Positions 1 through 4,075 of a stretch of DNA of 7,005 nucleotides are shown one piece after another (within the stretch, counting starts at the first letter, position 1; each line of letters begins with the position of its first letter). Below the pieces are notes generated by a model. It was not told the DNA's origin, searched no databases, and saw only the letters and a program-made list of their open reading frames with translations. The stretch is from Candidatus Melainabacteria bacterium (GTDB lineage: Bacteria > Actinomycetota > Actinomycetes > Mycobacteriales > Pseudonocardiaceae), in assembly GCA_903970565.1 (NCBI GenBank), contig CAJCJE010000730.1:1-7005 (forward strand), read 5' to 3'. The position numbers were made by a program, and so were the translations under genes.

Positions 1-1354
1 CGACCAGCGTCGCCGCGTCGGTCAGGAAGGCCCGGAAGACCTGCGTGCCATCGCGGGCCGACAGCGGGAAGTCGATCCGGATGTGCAGGCAGCCGTCGCC
101 GAAGTGCCCGTACGGGGTACCGGTCAGCGCGTACTCGGCCAACAGCGCCTCGAAGTCGCGCAGGTAGGCGCCGAGCCGTTCGGGCGGGACGGCGGAGTCC
201 TCCCAACCGGCGTGGCCGCCGCTGGCGCGCGCGGCGAGGCCGGCGCCGTCCTCCCTGATCCGCCACAACGCCGCCGCCTCGGCCGGATCGGTGACCACCC
301 GCACCGCCGAGGTCCCGGCATCGCGCACGATCTCGTCCGCGGTCGACGCCGATTTCGACTCCGACTCGGTGGTGTCGACCTCGACGAACAGCCAGCCCCC
401 GCCGGCCGGCAGGTCCGGTACCCGTGCGCTGCCGGCCAGGCCGCGCACCACGTCGACCATCCGGGAGTCCATGCCCTCGATCGCGATCGGCCGGTGCGGC
501 AGCAGCGCGGGCACCGCGTCGGCGGCCGTGGGCATGTTCGGATAGCCGAGCACGACGAGCACCGTGCTGGCCGGCGCGCGATGCAGCGCGACCGTGGCGC
601 CGAGCAGCACCCCGCAGGTCCCCTCGGTGCCGACCAGCGCGGCCGGGAGGTCGAAACCGCGCTCGGGCAACAGGTGTTCCAGGCCGTAGCCGGAAACCTG
701 GCGGGAGAACCGGCCGAACTCGGTGCGGATCAGCGCGAGTTCACCGCGCACCAACCGGTGCAGCGCGGTCAGGGTCGGCGAGGTGGCCGGGTCGGCGCCG
801 GCAACGGCGTGCAGCCGCTCACCGTTGCCGACGACCAACTCCAGCGCGGTGACGTTGTCGGCGGTGCGGCCGTAGCGCAGGGCACGGGAGCCGCAGGCGT
901 TGTTGCCGATCATCCCGCCGAGCGTGCAGCGGCTGTGCGTGGAGGGATCGGGACCGAAGCGCAGCCCGTGTGGCGCGACCGCGCGTTGCAGCTGGTCGAG
1001 CACCACCCCCGGCTGCACCGTCGCCCTCGCCGCCGCCGGGTCGATCTCGACGATCGCGTTGAGGTGCCGGGAGAAGTCCAGCACCAGTCCGGCGCCGACC
1101 GCGTTGCCGGCGATCGAGGTACCCGCCCCGCGCGCGGTCAGCGGCACGCCGAGCGAACGACACACCGTGAGCGCCGCGACGACCTCGTCGGGGTGGCGGG
1201 GAAAGGCGACGGCGATCGGCGCGACCCGGTAGAGCGAGGCATCACCGGAGTACTCGGCCCGCCGCCGGGTCGATGAATCCACTTCGGACAGTCCGGCGCC
1301 GCGCAGCTCGGCGAGCAGGACGCCGGCCTCGACGGCCGGTTCGGTCGCGGTCAT
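1..1354 (-). CDS. FAD-linked oxidase, N-terminal part (probable FAD/Fe-S fusion dehydrogenase, glycolate/D-lactate type); 3' end outside window
   Basis: The minus strand is open from an ATG at 1354-1352 to the left edge, giving 451 residues without a stop. A PCMH-type FAD-binding domain covers about residues 40-260. It contains PLTARGAGTSIAGN (71-84), the FAD pyrophosphate loop, then FGPDPST (133-139), GGMIGNNACG (146-155) and GTEGTCG (242-248). An FAD-linked oxidase C-terminal domain follows and includes YGHFGDGCLHIR (415-426), whose His-Gly-Asp-Gly...His pattern is conserved in the GlcD/D-lactate dehydrogenase family. Members oxidise 2-hydroxy acids and pass electrons to a quinone or cytochrome. 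The sequence style resembles actinobacterial proteins of over 900 residues in which this unit is fused to a GlcF-like Fe-S domain with two CxxCxxCxxxCP motifs. That half would lie beyond position 1, so the fusion is inference and the substrate is unknown. The start is supported by GGAG and GGGAAG just upstream (1355-1369). It is probably transcribed alone, because a terminator separates it from the peptidase gene. Confidence 0.9.
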   Translation of the reverse strand, partial: MTATEPAVEAGVLLAELRGAGLSEVDSSTRRRAEYSGDASLYRVAPIAVAFPRHPDEVVAALTVCRSLGVPLTARGAGTSIAGNAVGAGLVLDFSRHLNAIVEIDPAAARATVQPGVVLDQLQRAVAPHGLRFGPDPSTHSRCTLGGMIGNNACGSRALRYGRTADNVTALELVVGNGERLHAVAGADPATSPTLTALHRLVRGELALIRTEFGRFSRQVSGYGLEHLLPERGFDLPAALVGTEGTCGVLLGATVALHRAPASTVLVVLGYPNMPTAADAVPALLPHRPIAIEGMDSRMVDVVRGLAGSARVPDLPAGGGWLFVEVDTTESESKSASTADEIVRDAGTSAVRVVTDPAEAAALWRIREDGAGLAARASGGHAGWEDSAVPPERLGAYLRDFEALLAEYALTGTPYGHFGDGCLHIRIDFPLSARDGTQVFRAFLTDAATLV

Positions 1355-1378
1355 GCTTCCCGCAGCTCCATACCCGCG

Positions 1379-1384
1379 ATCATA
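1379..1384 (-). promoter_or_regulatory. Candidate -10 element for the FAD oxidase gene
   Basis: Read on the minus strand this is TATGAT, a 5/6 match to the TATAAT consensus, about 24 bases before the ATG at 1354. Transcription would then start near 1372 and leave a leader of under 20 bases that carries the ribosome binding site. No convincing -35 hexamer lies 16-18 bases further upstream, so this rests on one hexamer only. Confidence 0.25.
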
Positions 1385-1456
1385 GGTCGCCCTCGCGGGC
1401 CGCACGTGTCGAGCAGCCCGGCCCGTCCCATCGCGTCGTTCGTCCACAGTAGACAT

Positions 1457-1494
1457 GGACCGGCCCCGGCGGCGAGTGCCACCGGGGCCGGTCC
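1457..1494 (-). terminator. Hairpin terminator downstream of the S53 peptidase gene
   Basis: A perfect 13-bp inverted repeat, GGACCGGCCCCGG (1457-1469) and CCGGGGCCGGTCC (1482-1494), can be extended inward by GGC/GCC (1471-1473 with 1478-1480) across one mismatch, leaving a GAGT loop. It lies 51 bases beyond the peptidase stop codon and before the promoter region of the next leftward gene, the expected place for a transcription terminator. There is no U-rich tail in the leftward direction, which is common for actinobacterial terminators. Confidence 0.75.
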
Positions 1495-1503
1495 TGCTGG
1501 TTC

Positions 1504-1527
1504 GACCGTTAGACCGTTAGACCGTTC
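1504..1527. repeat. Three tandem 8-bp units (GACCGTTA)
   Basis: The units are GACCGTTA (1504-1511), GACCGTTA (1512-1519) and GACCGTTC (1520-1527), perfect except for the last base of the third. They sit between the peptidase stop codon and its terminator, so they would be in the 3' untranslated part of that transcript. No function is evident; slippage-generated microrepeat or protein-binding iteron are both possible. Confidence 0.7.
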
Positions 1528-1545
1528 GTCCGCCGATCAGGCGGG

Positions 1546-2871
1546 TCAGCCCTTGTCGATCTGCCTGACCAGTGCCGGCACGAAGGTCCGCGGGTCGACG
1601 GTGCCCCAGCCGGAGGCGATGTCGAAGCCGGGACCTGCGGAGAAGCCGGTCACGCCGTACTGGCTGTCCTCACCGGAGGTGATGTCGGCGATGCCGGCCT
1701 TGGCGCCCTTCGGACCCAGCTTGTACAGCGCGGTGTTGACGAACCCGAGCGGGCCGCCGTGCAGCTGGGTGGCCAGCGCGAGCACCGCGCCGAACAGCGG
1801 AGTGGCCTGCGAGGTGCCGTCGATGCCCTGCATGGTGATGTCCGGCAGCGAACGCTGGGTGCTCTGAGTGATCGAGGCGACCTTGTTCTGCCAGGACGGC
1901 CGGGCATAGGTCTTGGACAGGGCGGCACCGGAGTCGGGCCAGAGCACGGCGGGCGCGGTCTGCTGGTTGTTCGCGTTGAGCTGCAACACACTGCCGCCGA
2001 CGGCGGTCACCAGCGGATCGGAACCCGGCCAGCTGGCCACCCGGTACGGAAAGACCTGGCCGCACTGGGTCACCGAGTTCAGCGTGTTGTCGGTCGCGCC
2101 GCAATCACCGGTCGCGGCGACCACCGGGATGCCGGCGGCCTTCGCGTCGCGGAAGGCGAAGTCCAGCTTCTTCGGGTCGCTCAGGGTCGGAAAGTCGTCC
2201 TCGGGGGTGCCGAAGCTCAGCGAGATGACGTCCGCGATGTGGTGCTTGGCCAGGTAGTCGACGGCGTCCATCATCTCGGGCAGACCGGTGAAGCCCTCGG
2301 TCTCGTTCACCGGGGTGGCCGCGATGACGATGTGCGCGGCCGGCGCGATGGAGTGCACCATCACGATGTCCAGGTCGGTCTCGCCGATCCAGTCGTCGCA
2401 GCCGATCTGCTGTTCGAGGGCGGGGGTGCAGACCGGGATGGGGCCGGCCGGGGCGATCACCGAGAGGTCGGCGGCCGGCAGGCCGTGTTCGGTGTCGTAG
2501 CTGTCGAGCACCTGCGCGGCATTGGGGTCGCCGAAGGAGTCGACCACGGCGACCGTGGTGCCGGCCCCGGTGATGCCCTCGTTCCATAGGTTGGGTACGC
2601 CATAGGCGGTGGTCACGTCCGGCAGCGCGGTCGCGGCCCTGTCGATCGCGGCGACGCGGCCGGCGACCGTGGGGTTCGCGCCGATGACGGTCGCAGCGGC
2701 GCCCAGCTCCGGCCTGATCATCTTGGTGGTGGGGGTCGACGTCGCGGCGTTCGCCGCCGGCAACATGACCGCCGACACGGCAACGGCCACCACGGCGGCA
2801 CCGAACAGAGCAGTGGCTCCGCGGCTGCCTCGCCGTGTTCCGGCGGCTGAACGATCGGTGCGCTCCTGCAC
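1546..2871 (-). CDS. Secreted S53 (sedolisin/kumamolisin-type) serine-carboxyl peptidase lacking a large propeptide domain
   Basis: The gene encodes 441 residues and starts with GTG at 2871-2869. An excellent GGGAGGG (2881-2875) lies three bases upstream. A signal peptide is clear: basic N-terminus with a twin arginine (RR, 13-14), hydrophobic stretch 20-38, and an ANA signal peptidase I site ending at residue 42. The catalytic domain begins near residue 88. E164 and D168 (GETDLD) form the S53 Glu-Asp pair, D256 (TGDCG) the oxyanion Asp, and S354 (DGTSQATP) the nucleophile. D396, I397, G413, G415 and D417 match the sedolisin calcium site. Cysteines 148/158 and 257/270 are well placed for disulfides, as expected outside the cell. 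Family members are endopeptidases, often acid-active. Only about 45 residues separate the signal peptide from the catalytic domain, too few for the usual pro-kumamolisin activation domain. It is a leftward single-gene unit, divergent from marR. A subtilisin (S8) assignment is disfavoured because no catalytic His motif is seen. Confidence 0.9.
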   Translation of the reverse strand: MQERTDRSAAGTRRGSRGATALFGAAVVAVAVSAVMLPAANAATSTPTTKMIRPELGAAATVIGANPTVAGRVAAIDRAATALPDVTTAYGVPNLWNEGITGAGTTVAVVDSFGDPNAAQVLDSYDTEHGLPAADLSVIAPAGPIPVCTPALEQQIGCDDWIGETDLDIVMVHSIAPAAHIVIAATPVNETEGFTGLPEMMDAVDYLAKHHIADVISLSFGTPEDDFPTLSDPKKLDFAFRDAKAAGIPVVAATGDCGATDNTLNSVTQCGQVFPYRVASWPGSDPLVTAVGGSVLQLNANNQQTAPAVLWPDSGAALSKTYARPSWQNKVASITQSTQRSLPDITMQGIDGTSQATPLFGAVLALATQLHGGPLGFVNTALYKLGPKGAKAGIADITSGEDSQYGVTGFSAGPGFDIASGWGTVDPRTFVPALVRQIDKG

Positions 2872-2937
2872 TTACCCTCCCATTTCCGCGCCGAGACGCG
2901 GTCTGCGCTGGCGGCGTCCCCCGACACCGGCCGATGG

Positions 2938-2976
2938 CTGGTCCTCCCGAAACACCGTGGTGTCCGGGAGGACCAG
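2938..2976. repeat. Long perfect inverted repeat upstream of the peptidase start
   Basis: CTGGTCCTCCCG (2938-2949) pairs perfectly with CGGGAGGACCAG (2965-2976). An inner ACAC/GTGT (2952-2955 with 2960-2963) extends the hairpin around a CGTG loop. It lies 67 bases upstream of the peptidase GTG codon. It could be a leader hairpin, a cruciform operator, or a terminator for transcripts entering from either side; there is no T-tract on either flank. A weak -10-like TAAGGT (minus strand, 2985-2980) just upstream would place the hairpin at the very 5' end of the peptidase mRNA, but this is speculative. Confidence 0.6.
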
Positions 2977-3197
2977 CTGACCTTAGGAAACCCGCGAGGC
3001 CGCGACCAGCTACGAAAGTCGGTCAGTGGGGTTGCCTGGGCCTGACCGCCTCGTCGAGAGGTGGCCGGGGTTGTCAGTGCTGGGCGTATTCGGCAGCGGG
3101 TTCTGAGCCATGCGCTGGGCCCCGATCTCGGCCGCCTCCCGGACCACGGAGAAGCGCGACAAGCCGGCCTCGGGGGCCTGCTCGCGCTGACCGCCTG

Positions 3198-3233
3198 ACC
3201 GGTCTGGCCTACCGGTCTGGCCTACCGGTCTGG
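3198..3233. repeat. 13-bp tandem direct repeat, about 2.8 copies
   Basis: The unit ACCGGTCTGGCCT occurs at 3198-3210 and 3211-3223, and its first ten bases recur at 3224-3233. Copies are exact. Each contains the palindrome ACCGGT. The array is non-coding and about 170 bases upstream of the marR promoter patch. Confidence 0.8.
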
Positions 3234-3299
3234 TCGTGGTCGCCGGTTCTGTCGGGGTGAGCGGCTACGGTGAGGGTGGCTCACACTTTCGGGTGGTCC

Positions 3300-3337
3300 G
3301 TACCGGTCGGGTACTCCTCGCTTGCCCAAGTGCGAGG
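3300..3337. repeat. Two adjacent small palindromes upstream of marR
   Basis: GTACC (3300-3304) and GGTAC (3310-3314) form a 15-base dyad with a 5-base centre. Immediately after it, CCTCGC (3316-3321) and GCGAGG (3332-3337) form a second dyad, with additional CTTG/CAAG complementarity inside. Either could be a protein-binding site or a weak hairpin; the sequence gives no way to choose. Confidence 0.4.
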
Positions 3338-3405
3338 CTTCCACCTGCGACAACGCCAGAAAATCAGGCGATCCGGACGCGCTGGGATCGGAGTCACAGT
3401 TAATT

Positions 3406-3424
3406 TAGTTGCATGAGACAGCTA
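3406..3424. promoter_or_regulatory. Putative MarR operator, site 1
   Basis: TAGTTG (3406-3411) and CAGCTA (3419-3424) form an imperfect dyad (5 of 6 matched) with a 7-base centre. The 19-base size suits a dimeric winged-helix MarR protein. It fills the spacer of the upstream promoter candidate, so binding would block RNA polymerase. Autoregulation is typical of MarR genes placed directly before an exporter, but binding here is inferred. Confidence 0.4.
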
Positions 3425-3434
3425 TCTTGATGCA

Positions 3435-3453
3435 TGATTGCAGCCGACAACTA
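3435..3453. promoter_or_regulatory. Putative MarR operator, site 2
   Basis: TGATTG (3435-3440) and CAACTA (3448-3453) form a weaker dyad (4 of 6) with the same 6-7-6 geometry as site 1, centred 29 bases downstream of it. Its right half, CAACTAA (3448-3454), is the exact inverse of TTAGTTG (3405-3411) in site 1. It overlaps the second promoter candidate. Confidence 0.35.
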
Positions 3454-3487
3454 ATTGCGTGGGTAACACAAGCAGAGGAGCCGGGCG

Positions 3488-4075
3488 ATGGTCACCGAAA
3501 CTCGTTCGACACCGGCGCTCGCGATCAGCGAAGATCAGGCAGGTCCGCCGAAGTCGATCAGCGATGAGCAGTACGAGAAGGCTGAGACCATCCTCAACCA
3601 GCTCGTGCGGTTCCTTCGGTTGAGCAAGCGTGCGAGCTCCCGGTTCACCTCCCAGCACAGTGACGGGATCGAGCAGGCCGCCTACCTGATCCTGTTCGTG
3701 CTCGTCAGCGATGGTCCGCGCCGGACGACGGCGCTCGCCGAGGCGGTCCACTCGGACACCTCGACGGTCAGCCGACAGGTCGGCTCGCTGGTCCGCCACG
3801 GACTCGTGGAGCGCCAGGCCGATCCGGCGGACGGCCGCGCCTGTCTGCTTGCCGCGACACCGCGGGGAGTGCAGTGCTTCGAAGCACACCGCAAGGCCCG
3901 TACCGCGGAGATGGTTCAGGTACTGGCCAACTGGTCAATGGACGACCTGCACTCGGCCAACGACCTGCTCGACCGGCTCAACGGTGAGCTCGAACGCTAC
4001 GAAATCGAACAACACAACGGTGCCAGCAGCTCCCCGGTTACTGCACTGACTCCACTGAAGGGGGGAAACCGATGA
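3488..4075 (+). CDS. MarR-family transcriptional regulator, likely repressor of the adjacent exporter
   Basis: The protein is 195 residues, somewhat longer than the usual 140-160 because of extra, probably disordered ends (1-25 and 176-195). Helices at 27-50 and 137-175 would form the dimerisation domain. The winged helix-turn-helix lies at about 78-128: TTALAEAVHSDTSTVSRQV (80-98) contains the recognition helix, and DPADGRACLLAATPRG (112-127) is the wing with the family's typical Asp-x-Arg pattern. MarR proteins bind promoter dyads as dimers and usually release DNA when a small phenolic or drug-like ligand binds; no ligand can be predicted. The ATG is supported by AGAGGAG seven bases upstream. 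The stop codon overlaps the exporter start (ATGA, 4072-4075), so the two genes are co-transcribed and probably translationally coupled. C119 and C130 are present, but redox sensing is not demonstrated by sequence. Confidence 0.93.
   Translation: MVTETRSTPALAISEDQAGPPKSISDEQYEKAETILNQLVRFLRLSKRASSRFTSQHSDGIEQAAYLILFVLVSDGPRRTTALAEAVHSDTSTVSRQVGSLVRHGLVERQADPADGRACLLAATPRGVQCFEAHRKARTAEMVQVLANWSMDDLHSANDLLDRLNGELERYEIEQHNGASSSPVTALTPLKGGNR

Larger units (their letters stand above)
3400..3455 (+). promoter_or_regulatory. Candidate promoter region of the marR-exporter operon (two overlapping candidates)
   Basis: In an AT-rich patch unlike the rest of the window, two sigma-70-like pairs are visible. 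One is TTAATT (3400-3405), a 17-base spacer, then TATCTT (3423-3428). The other is TTGATG (3427-3432), a 17-base spacer, then ACTAAT (3450-3455). Each -10 matches the consensus at 4 of 6 positions. Either would give a short marR leader carrying the ribosome binding site AGAGGAG at 3474-3480. Which is used cannot be told from sequence. Confidence 0.45.
2872..3487. other. Divergent intergenic region between the peptidase and marR genes
   Basis: These 616 bases separate the two divergent gene starts. I see no credible gene: the reading frames lack a ribosome binding site, a recognisable protein and consistent codon bias, and much of the region is low-complexity GC-rich DNA. It contains a long hairpin near the peptidase (2938-2976), a 13-bp tandem repeat (3198-3233), two small palindromes (3300-3337) and an AT-rich promoter/operator patch near marR (3398-3460). 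The middle part, about 2985-3190, shows nothing I can name. A small RNA or a peptidase promoter there cannot be excluded. Confidence 0.6.

Noticed and set aside
83..1276. A 397-codon open frame on the plus strand
   Set aside because: It lies antisense to the FAD oxidase gene, whose translation shows unmistakable family motifs. The plus frame reads as Arg/Gly/Ala-rich low-complexity sequence typical of a shadow frame in GC-rich DNA.
1759..2589. A 276-codon open frame on the plus strand within the peptidase gene
   Set aside because: Antisense to the S53 gene and composed mainly of Gly, Arg, Val and Asp with no recognisable motif; there is no ribosome binding site.
1546..2871. Assignment of the peptidase to the subtilisin (S8) family
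   Set aside because: The GTS-x-A-x-P serine motif is shared, but the Glu/Asp pair spaced four residues apart, the TGDCG oxyanion Asp and the S53-type calcium site fit sedolisins; no subtilisin HGTH motif is present.
3198..3233. CRISPR-like array
   Set aside because: The units are only 13 bp and directly abutting, with no unique spacers and no cas genes nearby.
2835..3260. A 141-codon plus-strand open frame across the intergenic region
   Set aside because: It begins inside the peptidase signal-peptide region in antisense, crosses the hairpin and the 13-bp repeat, and reads as Pro/Arg/Gly-rich sequence without domain features or a ribosome binding site.
2872..3487. Insertion sequence or prophage attachment remnant in the long intergenic region
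   Set aside because: No transposase or integrase fragment, no terminal inverted repeats with flanking target duplication, and no tRNA gene could be found.
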